Of a stretch of DNA of 44,668 nt, positions 25,399 to 35,620 are shown piece by piece. Every line of letters begins with the position of its first letter. Position 1 is the stretch's first letter. This stretch comes from a bacterium (GTDB taxonomy: Bacteria; Bacillota; Clostridia; Lachnospirales; Lachnospiraceae): contig JAUNRX010000014.1 of NCBI GenBank assembly GCA_030539495.1, positions 1 through 44,668 on the forward strand, read 5' to 3'. Below the pieces are notes generated by a model. That model was given only the letters and a program-made list of their open reading frames with translations, had not been told where the DNA came from and made no database searches. Both the position numbers and the translations under genes were made by a program.

Positions 25399-28300
25399 AT
25401 GGGAAAAGTAACAATGACAGTAGATGGAAATACTGCCGCAGCTTATGTCGCATATGCATATACTGAAGTTGCAGCAATATATCCAATTACCCCATCTTCA
25501 CCAATGGCAGAGACTGTTGATGAATGGGCAGCACATGGACAAAAGAATATCTTTGGTGAAACAGTTGATGTTGTTGAAATGCAATCAGAAGCAGGTGCAT
25601 CTGGTGCATTTCATGGTGCCTTACAAGGTGGTGCATTAACAACTACATTTACAGCATCTCAAGGTTTATTATTAATGATACCAAACATGTATAAATGCTC
25701 TGGTGAATTATTACCAGGTGTATTTCATGTCAGTGCACGTTCTTTGGCAGCGAATGCACTTAATATCTTTGGTGATCATCAGGATGTTATGGCAGCAAGA
25801 CAGACAGGCTGTGTAATGCTTGCTTCTGGATCAGTTCAGGAAGTTATGGATCTTGCTCCGGTAGCTCACTTGGCAGCAATCAAAGGACGTCTTCCATTTG
25901 TACATTTCTTTGATGGATTTAGAACTTCTCATGAGATACAAAAAGTAGAGGGATTAGAATACAGTGATTATGGTTCTTTAATCGACCAACAGGCGTTATG
26001 TGCATTTAGAGAAAATGCATTATCACCTAATCATCCAGTAACTCGTGGTACAGCACAAAATCCAGATATTTATTTTCAAACAAGAGAATGCTGTAATCCA
26101 TTTTATGATAACATTGTCCCTGTCGTAGAAGAGTATCTTCAAAAAGTGGGGAATTTGACAGGACGTAAATACGGACTATTTGATTACTATGGAGCAGAGG
26201 ATGCAGAGAGCATTATTATTGCAATTGGTTCAGTAAATGAAACAATTGAAGAAGCCGTAGATTATCTAAATAGCAAAGGCGAGAAAGTAGGCGTTGTAAA
26301 AGTACATTTGTATCGTCCATTTTCAGTTTCTCATTTTATGGCTTGTATTCCTAACACAGTTAAGAAAATTGCTGTTTTAGATAGAACAAAAGAGCCAGGT
26401 GCAATTGGTGAACCTCTATATGTTGATGTATGTACTGCATTTAAGGGCCAGCCAATAAATCCAGTAATTGTTGGTGGTCGATATGGTTTAGGCTCTAAAG
26501 ATACAGATCCATATGAAATCGTCAAAGTATACGATAACTTAAAACAAGAACAACCAAAGAATCATTTTACAATTGGTATTGTAGATGATGTTACCAATAC
26601 TTCTTTAAATCAAAAGGATGTTAGCTTTGAACAGACAAGTGATATTATTTCCTGCAAGATTTGGGGACTTGGTTCCGATGGTACTGTAGGTGCAAATAAA
26701 CAAGCAATTAAGATTATTGGTAATGAGTCAGATCTTAAAGTACAAGCTTACTTCGAATATGACTCTAAAAAATCCGGTGGTATTACAATTTCTCATTTAC
26801 GTTTCGGCAAGGAGCCAATTCGTTCCACATACTTGGTACAAGATGCAAATTATGTAGCATGCCACAATCAGTCTTATGTTCACAATTATAATATGGTAGG
26901 TGATTTAAAGAAGAATGGTATCTTCGTATTAAACTGCCAGTGGTCAAAAGAAGAGTTAGATCAGAAACTTCCAGCTAGAATGAAACGAGAATTGGCAGAG
27001 AGAGATGCTAATTTTTATATTATAAATGCAGTTAAGATTGCAGAAGAAATCGGTCTTGGAAATCGTATCAATATGATTATGCAAGGTGCATTCTTTAAGC
27101 TAGTTAATGTACTTCCAGAAGAAGTATATATAAACAGTTTAAAATCTACAATTACTAAGATGTATGGTAAAAAAGGCGAAAAAGTCGTTTCTATGAATCA
27201 TGAAGCAGTAGATAAAGGTGTCGCCTTAATTGAAAAAATTGAGATACCAAAAGAGTGGGCAACTGCAGACAATAAAGCATGTGATTGTCATGAAGAAGTT
27301 GTTGAACCAGAGTTTATACAAAAAGTAGTTCGACCAATGGAGCATATGAGAGGCGATTCTTTACCTGTCAGTGTATTCAAGGGTAGAGAAGATGGTACGT
27401 TCCCTAATGGTATTTCTGCATACGAAAAACGTGGTATTGGTGTCAATATCCCAGAATGGATCTTAGAGAACTGTATCCAATGTAACCAATGTTCTTATAT
27501 CTGTCCTCATTCTTGTATCCGTCCATTCTTACTTGACGAACAAGAAGAAGCAGGAAAACCAGATACATTTGGAACTAAGAAGGCAGTAGGAAGAGGCCTT
27601 GAAGGATTACAATACAGAATTCAAGTCAGTCCAATGGATTGTACTGGATGTGGTAACTGTGCTGATATCTGTCCAGCAAAAGACAAAGCACTTGTTATGA
27701 AGAAATTATATACTCAAGTACCTGCAGAGGTACAGAACTGGGCATATGCTGTTGAGAAAGTAGGACACAAACCAGACAAAGCAACCGCTCATACAGTAAA
27801 AGACAGCCAGTTCAAACAACCATTAATGGAATTCTCAGGTGCTTGTGCAGGTTGTGGCGAGACACCATATATCAAGTTAGTCACTCAATTATTTGGTGAG
27901 AGAATGATGATTGCCAATGCAACAGGATGTTCCTCTATCTGGGCAGCAAGTGCACCAAGTACAGTATATACTGTAAATCGTGAAGGAAAAGGTCCATCTT
28001 GGGCAAACTCCTTATTTGAAGATAATGCAGAGTATGGATATGGTATGTACCTTGCAGTTAAGCATATGAGAAATAAGATCAAACAGTTAATGGAAGAATT
28101 AGTTGCCATGAACATTGATGAAAAGTTAAAAGAACTCTTCTTAGACTGGATTCAATATAAAGAAGATGGCAAGGTATCCAAAGAAGTAAGTGACAAGGTA
28201 ATGAATTACCTAAATGAATATCAATGCCAAGATGAAGTAACAAAAGCTAAGATCCAAGAGTTATTTGAATACAAAGATTACTTTGTAAAACGCTCTCAAT

Positions 28301-28953
28301 GGATTCTTGGTGGTGACGGCTGGGCATACGATATCGGATTTAGTGGACTTGACCAGGTTATGTCCTCTGGTGAAGATGTCAATATTTTAGTATTTGATAC
28401 TGAAATTTATTCCAACACAGGTGGTCAGGCATCCAAGGCAACACCAACAGCAGCAATTGCAAAATTTGCAGCATCTGGTAAGAAGTGTGGTAAGAAAGAT
28501 CTTGGCCGTATGATGATGACCTATGGAAATGTTTATGTAGCACAAGTTGGTATTCATGCAGATAATAATCAATTATTAAAAGCAGTAGAAGAGGCAGAAA
28601 GCTATCATGGACCATCCTTAATCATTGCTTATGCGCCTTGTATCAGCCATGGTCTAAAAGAAGGTATGGGACGTAGTATGGAAAATATCAAGCAAGCAGT
28701 AAAATGTGGCTATTGGCATCTATACCGTTACAATCCAGATCTTCGTAAAGAAGGAAAGAATCCATTTAAGTTGGATTCAAAAGAACCAACAGAGAGTTTC
28801 AGAGATTTCATTATGAAACAAGTTCGTTACAGTGCATTACAAAAACAATTCCCTGAACAAGCAGAAGAACTATTTGCACGTGCTGAGATTCAGGCACAAG
28901 AACGTTATGACACTTATAAGATTTTAAATGATATGAAGTTCGGTCAAGAATAG
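25399..28953 (+). CDS. nifJ: pyruvate:ferredoxin (flavodoxin) oxidoreductase
   Basis: Oxidises pyruvate with CoA to acetyl-CoA and CO2 and reduces ferredoxin; the core step of anaerobic pyruvate breakdown. The 1184-residue single-chain form is normal. Visible parts: N-terminal pyruvate-binding domain (YPITPSSPMAE near 29-39), the 2-oxoacid domain with 'GLGSDGTVGANK' near 431-442, an 8Fe-8S ferredoxin module with CIQCNQCSYICP (about 692-703) and CTGCGNCADICP (about 749-760), and Cys residues in GACAGCGETPY for the third cluster. The thiamine diphosphate site is GDGWAYDIGF (about 973-982). It has its own GGAGGGAG site. Confidence 0.97.
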   Translation: MGKVTMTVDGNTAAAYVAYAYTEVAAIYPITPSSPMAETVDEWAAHGQKNIFGETVDVVEMQSEAGASGAFHGALQGGALTTTFTASQGLLLMIPNMYKCSGELLPGVFHVSARSLAANALNIFGDHQDVMAARQTGCVMLASGSVQEVMDLAPVAHLAAIKGRLPFVHFFDGFRTSHEIQKVEGLEYSDYGSLIDQQALCAFRENALSPNHPVTRGTAQNPDIYFQTRECCNPFYDNIVPVVEEYLQKVGNLTGRKYGLFDYYGAEDAESIIIAIGSVNETIEEAVDYLNSKGEKVGVVKVHLYRPFSVSHFMACIPNTVKKIAVLDRTKEPGAIGEPLYVDVCTAFKGQPINPVIVGGRYGLGSKDTDPYEIVKVYDNLKQEQPKNHFTIGIVDDVTNTSLNQKDVSFEQTSDIISCKIWGLGSDGTVGANKQAIKIIGNESDLKVQAYFEYDSKKSGGITISHLRFGKEPIRSTYLVQDANYVACHNQSYVHNYNMVGDLKKNGIFVLNCQWSKEELDQKLPARMKRELAERDANFYIINAVKIAEEIGLGNRINMIMQGAFFKLVNVLPEEVYINSLKSTITKMYGKKGEKVVSMNHEAVDKGVALIEKIEIPKEWATADNKACDCHEEVVEPEFIQKVVRPMEHMRGDSLPVSVFKGREDGTFPNGISAYEKRGIGVNIPEWILENCIQCNQCSYICPHSCIRPFLLDEQEEAGKPDTFGTKKAVGRGLEGLQYRIQVSPMDCTGCGNCADICPAKDKALVMKKLYTQVPAEVQNWAYAVEKVGHKPDKATAHTVKDSQFKQPLMEFSGACAGCGETPYIKLVTQLFGERMMIANATGCSSIWAASAPSTVYTVNREGKGPSWANSLFEDNAEYGYGMYLAVKHMRNKIKQLMEELVAMNIDEKLKELFLDWIQYKEDGKVSKEVSDKVMNYLNEYQCQDEVTKAKIQELFEYKDYFVKRSQWILGGDGWAYDIGFSGLDQVMSSGEDVNILVFDTEIYSNTGGQASKATPTAAIAKFAASGKKCGKKDLGRMMMTYGNVYVAQVGIHADNNQLLKAVEEAESYHGPSLIIAYAPCISHGLKEGMGRSMENIKQAVKCGYWHLYRYNPDLRKEGKNPFKLDSKEPTESFRDFIMKQVRYSALQKQFPEQAEELFARAEIQAQERYDTYKILNDMKFGQE

Positions 28954-28964
28954 AGTAAACAGTA

Positions 28965-29005
28965 AGCAGCTAAGAGAAGCAGTATGGCAATCTTAGCTGC
29001 TTTTT
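28965..29005 (+). terminator. intrinsic terminator after nifJ
   Basis: AGCAGCTAAGA (28965-28975) pairs perfectly with TCTTAGCTGCT (28991-29001), followed by five T. Confidence 0.9.
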
Positions 29006-29040
29006 GTTATACTATGGATAAAAAACATAGGAGAAATTAA

Positions 29041-30003
29041 ATGAAAGTTGTTAATTTAGAAAAAGATTGTCTAGGAAATGATGTCGATTTTACAACATTA
29101 GAGCAGCTTGGAGAGACAACTAGTTACGGTGCAACAAAATATGAGGAAATTAGTGAACGCCTAAAAGATGCAGAGATTGCCTTAATTAATCGTTGCAGGA
29201 TGGAAGAAGCTACATTAAAAGACTGTAATAATTTAAAACTAGTTTGTATTATGGGAACAGGAACCGATATGATTGATCAGGAATATATGAAGTCCCGTAA
29301 TATCTTAGTCGCAAATGTACGCGATTATTCTACATATTCCGTTGCCCAACATACCTTTGCCATATTATTTTATGTACTAGAACACCTACGTTTCTTTGAT
29401 GATTATGTAAAAGATGAGAACTATGTGCAAGGAAAGATTCAAGATTATCAGAAAAGTAGACAATTTACCCAGTTAGCTGGTAAGACATATGGAATTTGTG
29501 GACTTGGTGCAATTGGCAGACAAGTAGCAGCCGTAGCAACAGCATTTGGTGCCAAGGTAATCTACTATTCCACAAGCGGAAAGAATAGTAATAGTGATTA
29601 TGAACAAGTAACCTTTGAGGAACTGTTAGAGCGCTCGGATATTATTAGTATTCATGCACCATTAACCGAGAAATCCAGAGGGATTTTCGATAAAAAGGCT
29701 TTTGAAAGAATGAAAGGGACTGCAATACTTGTAAATACAGGAAGAGGAGCTATTGTAAAGGAAGAGGACTTAGTGGAGGCATTAGAGTCAAAACAGATAT
29801 TAGGTGCAGCACTTGATGTATTATGTTTTGAACCAATGATGCAGGATAGTCCATTACTTAGAATTAAGGATTCGGATCGATTATTTATCACGCCTCATAT
29901 TGCATGGGCTGCAAGAGAGGCGCGACAATTGGTAATCGATGAGATGTGTGAAAATATGAAAGCATTCCAAATAGGAAAACATCGTAATATCATTTGGGAG
30001 TAA
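29041..30003 (+). CDS. D-isomer-specific 2-hydroxyacid dehydrogenase
   Basis: NAD(P)-dependent oxidoreductase interconverting a 2-oxoacid and a D-2-hydroxyacid, 320 residues. The Rossmann motif is GICGLGAIGR (151-160). The catalytic triad is visible: Arg235 (VNTGRG), Glu264 (DVLCFEP) and His286 (TPHIAW). Substrate cannot be set from sequence; D-lactate, D-glycerate/hydroxypyruvate or phosphoglycerate-type acids are possible. There is no C-terminal ACT domain, so it is not a long-form SerA. It converges on the ABC exporter operon with only seven bases between stops and no clear terminator. Confidence 0.9.
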   Translation: MKVVNLEKDCLGNDVDFTTLEQLGETTSYGATKYEEISERLKDAEIALINRCRMEEATLKDCNNLKLVCIMGTGTDMIDQEYMKSRNILVANVRDYSTYSVAQHTFAILFYVLEHLRFFDDYVKDENYVQGKIQDYQKSRQFTQLAGKTYGICGLGAIGRQVAAVATAFGAKVIYYSTSGKNSNSDYEQVTFEELLERSDIISIHAPLTEKSRGIFDKKAFERMKGTAILVNTGRGAIVKEEDLVEALESKQILGAALDVLCFEPMMQDSPLLRIKDSDRLFITPHIAWAAREARQLVIDEMCENMKAFQIGKHRNIIWE

Positions 30004-30010
30004 GGAAACA

Positions 30011-31843
30011 TTACATACTCTTAAGCTTATAATTTTTTGCCTGTTTTTCAAACATTTTAGCATATTGGCCATCTAACGCCATTAGTTCAGCATGGGTTCC
30101 TTGTTCAATTATCTGTCCATGTTCAAACATATAAATTCGATCGGCATCTCTTGTGGTAGAGAGACGATGAGAAATAAATATAATGGAGGAATGCTTGCAA
30201 AGCTCCATTATATTGGTGTTTAGCGTATATTCAGCAATAGGATCCAAGGCACTGCTAGGCTCATCTAGTATTGCTAGTGACAAATGAGTCGTCTTAGCAA
30301 ATAATCTTGCTATGGCGACTTTTTGTGCTTCTCCACCAGATAACAAGGAACCATCTTCATTAAACTCCCTTGTAAGTTCAGTATGAATACCATGATCTAA
30401 TTTCTTTAGTTTGTTCGAGAAATCAGCAGATTCCAGTGCCTTTAAAACGATAGCTTCGTCTTCTTTCCGACATTCCCTCATCAGGACATTTTCTGCAAGT
30501 GTAGCGGCATAAATCTGATAGTCCTGAAATACGGCTCCAATCTTGTCTCGATACTCCAAAGTATTAAATTCATTAATATTATAATTACCATAGCGAATTT
30601 CACCGGTAGTAGGGTTATAAAGATGCATTAAAAGCTTTACAAAAGTAGTCTTTCCAGCACCATTTTCTCCAACAATAGCAATTTTCTCACCAGGCTTGAT
30701 GGAAAGAGAAACGTCATGGAGGCTATCATGATCAGCACCATCATAACGATAGGTAAGATGATTGATTTCTAGAGGCTGTAATGTAGCTGGCACTGTAGCA
30801 GTCCCCTTGGCTTCCTCAATATTAACCTTGTAATCAATGAATTTACGGAATCGATCTGCATACAGCCCAACTCTTTGAAAATAAACAAGAGCATAGTTTG
30901 TACCATCTAGACGATTTCCAATAGTATTAGCAGCATTATTTAAAGAAGCAACATCACCAAGGGAAATGGAGAGTTTCACTAATGCAAGATAGCCTAGGTA
31001 CATAGGGATGCAAAAGTAAGATAAAAAAGTGAATACTACAATCCAGTTCACTAAGGATAAAATAGCAATCTTTATGCCATATTTTCTGGCAGCTGCCTGT
31101 TCTTCCTTGATGGCATCCTCAAATTGTTTATGTAGTGGAATAAAAATATTTGTAAGCTTGATTTCCTTTGCGTACTCTGGCTGGTAGAAGACACGTCTGG
31201 AATAATCAGATTTTCTACGAATTTTCTTTTGTGCTAATTCAAATTCATATTCTAGTTTGGTAATAGAAAAGCGAGTAATAATATTTACAATAAATCCAAG
31301 GACCGGAAAAATAGCAACGACTGGATTAATCGTACTAATAAATGCACTGGCAGTAATAATGGCAAGAGCATTACCAATTAAGTAGGTAACACATCCAATG
31401 GCTTGCTGCAACATAATCTCACATTGGGAGGTTGCGATTACAAAGTCATCAAAGTATTCTTTATGGTCATAACAAATCAAATCAATTTTAGCCGTTTTCG
31501 CTAACAGCTCCTGCTGTACACGTCCCGTAAAATCAATAAGACGAATATGATTGACATGTTCTAAACATTCGGTTAAAATTTCGGCCAAAGTAGCAAGCAG
31601 AGTTCCAATAATGATGTAAATAATAAGATCATTTATAGGTGTATTATTATAAAGCCGATCAATAATCCCTTTTAAAATAACGGTATCAAATAAGGTATTT
31701 ATGACAAAGCCAATACAGACAACTGAAAAGTAACAGATCATAAAGAATTTATCCAAGCGGACGGCATAGCGTATCATAAAAAAGGTGTTTCGAATAATCT
31801 CTGTTAGTGGAAGTTTATCTTTTTTCTTTGTTATCTTAGCCAT
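30011..31843 (-). CDS. ABC exporter half-transporter (membrane domain fused to ATPase), subunit 2
   Basis: 610 residues: about six membrane helices (1-330) then an ATPase domain. Walker A is GENGAGKTT, the signature is LLSGGEAQKVAIAR, Walker B is LAILDEPSSALD and the switch His is in FISHRLS. It is encoded three bases after a second half-transporter of similar length, so the pair probably forms a heterodimeric exporter. The signature 'SGGEAQKVAIAR' departs from the usual LSGGQxQR; in heterodimers one site is often degenerate, though here both sites keep the Walker Glu. The substrate is unknown; a peptide or drug is most likely from family knowledge. Confidence 0.9.
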   Translation of the reverse strand: MAKITKKKDKLPLTEIIRNTFFMIRYAVRLDKFFMICYFSVVCIGFVINTLFDTVILKGIIDRLYNNTPINDLIIYIIIGTLLATLAEILTECLEHVNHIRLIDFTGRVQQELLAKTAKIDLICYDHKEYFDDFVIATSQCEIMLQQAIGCVTYLIGNALAIITASAFISTINPVVAIFPVLGFIVNIITRFSITKLEYEFELAQKKIRRKSDYSRRVFYQPEYAKEIKLTNIFIPLHKQFEDAIKEEQAAARKYGIKIAILSLVNWIVVFTFLSYFCIPMYLGYLALVKLSISLGDVASLNNAANTIGNRLDGTNYALVYFQRVGLYADRFRKFIDYKVNIEEAKGTATVPATLQPLEINHLTYRYDGADHDSLHDVSLSIKPGEKIAIVGENGAGKTTFVKLLMHLYNPTTGEIRYGNYNINEFNTLEYRDKIGAVFQDYQIYAATLAENVLMRECRKEDEAIVLKALESADFSNKLKKLDHGIHTELTREFNEDGSLLSGGEAQKVAIARLFAKTTHLSLAILDEPSSALDPIAEYTLNTNIMELCKHSSIIFISHRLSTTRDADRIYMFEHGQIIEQGTHAELMALDGQYAKMFEKQAKNYKLKSM

Positions 31844-31846
31844 TTC

Positions 31847-33688
31847 TTATGCCTCCTTTTCTGACAAAACAGTATCCTGATAATTTTTTGCTTGAAGAGT
31901 AAACATCTTCTCGTAGGTGCCATGAAGCTTCATAAGCTCTTCGTGAGTTCCAGATTCTGAAATAGCACCATTTTCAAGAAGATAGATTTTATCAGCAACA
32001 CGAGCAGAAGAAAGGCGGTGGGAAATAAATACTACCGTTTTTTCTTTGGACACAGCCATCATATTTTTATACATATTGTACTCTGCAATTGGGTCAAGGG
32101 CACTAGAAGGCTCATCAAGGATTACAACATCAGGATTTTTGGCAAATACTCTAGCGATTGCAATCTTTTGTGTCTGTCCACCAGAGAATACCACGCCATT
32201 CTCATCAAACTCTTTTGTAACAATGGTATCAATCCCATTTGGAAGCTTGTCCAAGGTATCACCAAACTGAGCTTTTTCCAATGCTTCCACCACAAGTGCA
32301 CGTTCCTGTTCTGTCCTTGGTGAATGGAGCAATACATTTTCACATAAAGGTAGTGCAAAAATTTGTAGGTCTTGAAATACTGTTCCAAATAAGTCTAGAT
32401 ATTCTTTTTCATCGTAATCATTAATATTTTTACCACCCACTAAGATTTCACCATCAGTAACCTTATAAAGACGCATAAGCAGCTTGACCAAAGTTGTTTT
32501 TCCAGCACCATTGTGTCCAACTAAGGCAATACGCTGCCCTTTTTGTATTGTTAAGGATAGATTCTTGATGGTAGGGGAACTGGCTCCTTCATAAGTAAAG
32601 GTCACATTTCGAAATTCAATAGTATTAATGTTCGTAATTGGTTCTTTTTTGCCGGTTACAGATTGTATATAAAGCACATTCTGAGCAGAAGAGCCCTCTA
32701 GGAAGTCTCTCAAATTTTGAATATATAGGTCATGCTTCTTTAATAATAGAGCACGTTTAATTCCTTCATATATAACATAAGATGCTTCTCCAATTGCAGT
32801 TGCCATAGCGACATAGGAAGCAATACTTGCCCCGGTCCCGCTTTTTACACGATAAGCCATATAACTAAAGCAGGCAGTAAACACAAAGGCAAAGTAGAGG
32901 AGACATTCAATAGCCTCATAAAATACAATTGATTTGTTATATTCTTGTCCAGTCTTATAACGTGCCGTAAAGCTGTTTTTATGATGCTTTAATAAGAGTG
33001 ACTTAATTGGGTACAGACGAATTTCACTGGCATATTTTTTTTCATAGAAAACACGCTTACAGTATTCAGTAACACGTTTATCTCTTGTAGTGACCTTGTC
33101 TAGTTCATAAATGCGGTCCATTTTACGCTTGCCAATAAAAAGATTGCCTAATATTCCTGGAATGATAAACAGTACTAGTATAGGATCCACGCTGGAAATG
33201 ATACCTAGAATTGCGATTGCCTGAACGAGGTAAGCAATTGCATAAGTAAGGTCTTCCAATGTTTCTAGGGCCCTTGTATAGGTCTCATCAAATGCTCTTG
33301 TAAATTTGTCATAAAAATCAGGACGTTCAAATTCTACTAAGTCTAATTGTCTGGTACGGTCAATAATTTTATCAAATATAGATTTGTAAATAATGGGGTT
33401 ATGTAGTTTTTGATAGTAGGCTAATCCCGCTGATGTGAAATGTACAATAAGCTGCATTAGACAAAAGAAGATGACTAATGAACTTAATTTAGTAAAGGAT
33501 GTCCTTTGCTCAATACATTCATAGATATACTTGGTTAAGTAGACGGAGAAGAATGCGTCAAATAGCTGTTCAGAAATATTCTTGTATAGCATATAACTGA
33601 CGAGCCCCTTATCAGCATCCCAGATTAAGCCCATCATGTACTTTACGTTATGAAGCGTAGGTACTTTTGGTTTTGGTGTGGTAGACAT
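31847..33688 (-). CDS. ABC exporter half-transporter (membrane domain fused to ATPase), subunit 1
   Basis: 613 residues with the same layout as its neighbour: membrane domain (about 1-335) and ATPase with Walker A GHNGAGKTT, signature VFSGGQTQKIAIAR, Walker B VVILDEPSSALD and FISHRLS. The start follows an AAGGAGG site (minus strand) upstream of 33688. It lies 30 bases downstream of the GNAT gene and three bases upstream of the second half-transporter, forming a three-gene operon. Confidence 0.9.
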   Translation of the reverse strand: MSTTPKPKVPTLHNVKYMMGLIWDADKGLVSYMLYKNISEQLFDAFFSVYLTKYIYECIEQRTSFTKLSSLVIFFCLMQLIVHFTSAGLAYYQKLHNPIIYKSIFDKIIDRTRQLDLVEFERPDFYDKFTRAFDETYTRALETLEDLTYAIAYLVQAIAILGIISSVDPILVLFIIPGILGNLFIGKRKMDRIYELDKVTTRDKRVTEYCKRVFYEKKYASEIRLYPIKSLLLKHHKNSFTARYKTGQEYNKSIVFYEAIECLLYFAFVFTACFSYMAYRVKSGTGASIASYVAMATAIGEASYVIYEGIKRALLLKKHDLYIQNLRDFLEGSSAQNVLYIQSVTGKKEPITNINTIEFRNVTFTYEGASSPTIKNLSLTIQKGQRIALVGHNGAGKTTLVKLLMRLYKVTDGEILVGGKNINDYDEKEYLDLFGTVFQDLQIFALPLCENVLLHSPRTEQERALVVEALEKAQFGDTLDKLPNGIDTIVTKEFDENGVVFSGGQTQKIAIARVFAKNPDVVILDEPSSALDPIAEYNMYKNMMAVSKEKTVVFISHRLSSARVADKIYLLENGAISESGTHEELMKLHGTYEKMFTLQAKNYQDTVLSEKEA

Positions 33689-33718
33689 GAGTTCCTCCTT
33701 ATCACTTTGATCGTATTT

Positions 33719-34291
33719 TTATAGTAGAACATATTCGTTCTTTAAAATAGAAAAAATATCAATATTTACAATGCCAATGCCGTCCCAGTACATGCCTTGG
33801 CGGACGGTTCCCTCATATGTGAAATGGTTGCGTAGAAGAACACGCTTTGATTTTGTGTTTTCAGAAATAATAAGAGCTTGTACGCGGTGAATCTCAGCGG
33901 TACAAAATAGAAAGTTTAGTGCTAAATGGACAGCTTTTGTAGCATATCCTTTTCCCCAGTAAGTTTCATTTAACATATATCCGATCGTGACCATATTGAC
34001 AGATTTGTCGAAATCAAATAGTTCAATTAGGCCAATCATTTTTTGAATATCTTTTTTTTGATAAATTCCCCAATAAATAGCCTTTTTATGGTTGAAATCT
34101 CGTTCAAATTGTGTAATCATATTATAGACGACAGCTTTATTCTTTTTAGCGCTTGAGGAACTATATTTGTATAGGGTTTCATTGCTACATAATTCATACA
34201 TATCATTAAGATCTGAAGCAGTAATTTTACTTAATACTAACTCATCCGATTGAATTTCAGGAAAATGACTAAATAATTTAGCCTCATTCAT
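33719..34291 (-). CDS. GNAT-family N-acetyltransferase (RimJ/RimL type)
   Basis: 190 residues. The acetyl-CoA-binding fold is suggested by 'IGYMLNETYWGKGYATKAVHLALNFLF' (about 103-129) and by 'HRVQALIISENTKSKRVLLRNHFTYEG' near the end, both typical of RimJ/RimL-like enzymes that acetylate protein N-termini or small molecules. It starts after an AGGAGG site and is first in the operon with the ABC exporter pair. A role in modifying or resisting the exported compound is possible but only positional. Confidence 0.85.
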   Translation of the reverse strand: MNEAKLFSHFPEIQSDELVLSKITASDLNDMYELCSNETLYKYSSSSAKKNKAVVYNMITQFERDFNHKKAIYWGIYQKKDIQKMIGLIELFDFDKSVNMVTIGYMLNETYWGKGYATKAVHLALNFLFCTAEIHRVQALIISENTKSKRVLLRNHFTYEGTVRQGMYWDGIGIVNIDIFSILKNEYVLL

Positions 34292-34488
34292 ATATAACCT
34301 CCTAATGAAATAATAAATGTGTATTTTAATAGAGCATTTTTTCTACTTGAGGTAATATAGAAGAAAATATTCTGTCCTGATTTTCTTACTTTTATTATAA
34401 TAGTAATTTTGAATAAAGCAAACATTATAGTAAATTTAACCATAATTTATACTTACCATGTATTGCATAATAATAATTGGAAAAATTC

Positions 34489-34497
34489 TGCTATAAT
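34489..34497 (+). promoter_or_regulatory. extended -10 promoter of the NlpC/P60 gene
   Basis: TGCTATAAT (34489-34497), a TGn-TATAAT extended -10, about 80 bases upstream of the start codon. No good -35 is seen, which is normal for this promoter type. Confidence 0.5.
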
Positions 34498-34577
34498 TAG
34501 CAATGTGTCACTAAAAAGCTTGCTAATTGCTAGAGAAGCGATATGTAAGCAAAAAACAGAAAAGATGGAGAATAAGT

Positions 34578-35609
34578 ATGTTAAAAAAAGTTTTACAAAA
34601 GAGTATTATTTGCCTTATGGTCCCATTTTTAATGTGTATTAGCGTTTATACGCCAACAGTAGAAGCAGCTGTAGACACTACAAAAATTGATGCCTCCGAA
34701 TATGCGAAAGTCGGAATTACAAAAGTTGATAAACTTAATGTTCGACAATCGGCCAATACGAGCAGTAAAATCGTTGGTAAGCTAACCAAAGGAAATGCTG
34801 TAGTAATTAAATCAAAAAGCGGAAATTGGGCAAAGGTTACATCTGGTAATGTAACTGGTTATGTATGTACGGATTACTTAGCAATTGGAAAAGCAGGATA
34901 TTCCTACTATGACAAATATGCGACAGATTACGTAAAAGTAACGACGGCTACATTACGTGTTAGAAAGAGCAATAACACAAACTCCTCTATTTTAACAACG
35001 GTTAAAAGAGGACAATCATTCAAAGTACTTAGCACAAAGAAAGATTGGGCAAAGATTACGGCAAATGGTAAGACAGGCTGGGTATCCATGGATTATGTGA
35101 AAGTAACGTATAAGTTTAGCTACGCAACAAAAGTAGGAACTTCTACATCAACACCAACAAAGAAGCCAACTGCGACACCGACACCGACAAAGAAACCAAC
35201 TGCAACACCAACGCCGACAAAGAAACCTAGTAGTTCAACAACAAATTCTTCAGCTACAGGATCAAAAGTAGCAGCATATGCAAAAAGATTTGTAGGGAAT
35301 CCATATGTGTATGGTGGAACAAGTTTAACAAACGGGGCTGACTGTTCAGGATTTGTACAATCTGTGTACAAAAACTTCGGTATTTCTATTCCTAGAACAT
35401 CAAGAAGCCAATCTACGTATGGTAAAAAAGTTAGTACAAGTAGTTTACAACCAGGGGATATTATATTCTACGCAAATAACGGTACGGTAAATCATTGTGG
35501 TATTTATATTGGAGGCGGACAAATTGTTCATGCGAGCAGTCCTTCCACTGGTATCAGAATATCAAATTATAAGTATCGTTCAGTATATACAGTAAGAAGA
35601 GTTTTATAA
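34578..35609 (+). CDS. secreted SH3 / NlpC-P60 cell-wall hydrolase
   Basis: Endopeptidase that cuts cell-wall peptides. ATG 34578 (MLKKVLQKS) is preferred: it has a GGAG site and gives a clean signal peptide (cut near VEAA); a longer reading from 34527 would add 17 polar residues. The 343-residue product has two bacterial SH3 domains (about 35-100 and 112-175) that bind wall, a linker with three TPTKKP-type repeats (about 190-220), and a C-terminal NlpC/P60 domain. Catalytic residues are Cys256 (GADCSGF), His306 (VNHCGIYIG) and, as third residue, probably His318 (IVHAS). It is a single-gene unit ending at a bidirectional terminator. Confidence 0.95.
   Translation: MLKKVLQKSIICLMVPFLMCISVYTPTVEAAVDTTKIDASEYAKVGITKVDKLNVRQSANTSSKIVGKLTKGNAVVIKSKSGNWAKVTSGNVTGYVCTDYLAIGKAGYSYYDKYATDYVKVTTATLRVRKSNNTNSSILTTVKRGQSFKVLSTKKDWAKITANGKTGWVSMDYVKVTYKFSYATKVGTSTSTPTKKPTATPTPTKKPTATPTPTKKPSSSTTNSSATGSKVAAYAKRFVGNPYVYGGTSLTNGADCSGFVQSVYKNFGISIPRTSRSQSTYGKKVSTSSLQPGDIIFYANNGTVNHCGIYIGGGQIVHASSPSTGIRISNYKYRSVYTVRRVL
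35149..35232 (+). repeat. coding tandem repeat, Thr/Pro/Lys linker
   Basis: Three imperfect copies of a unit encoding TPTKKP(T/S), with ACACC and AAGAAACC motifs repeated. It lies between the SH3 and NlpC/P60 domains and is a length-variable wall-spanning linker. Confidence 0.8.
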
Positions 35610-35620
35610 AATCATAAACA

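Noticed and set aside
28379-28615. Minus-strand open frames inside nifJ and similar antisense frames in other genes
   Set aside because: They have no ribosome binding site or domain and lie opposite strongly conserved coding sequence.
35149-35232. Short direct repeats as a CRISPR or minisatellite array
   Set aside because: They are in-frame Thr/Pro/Lys linker codons of a cell-wall hydrolase with no spacers.
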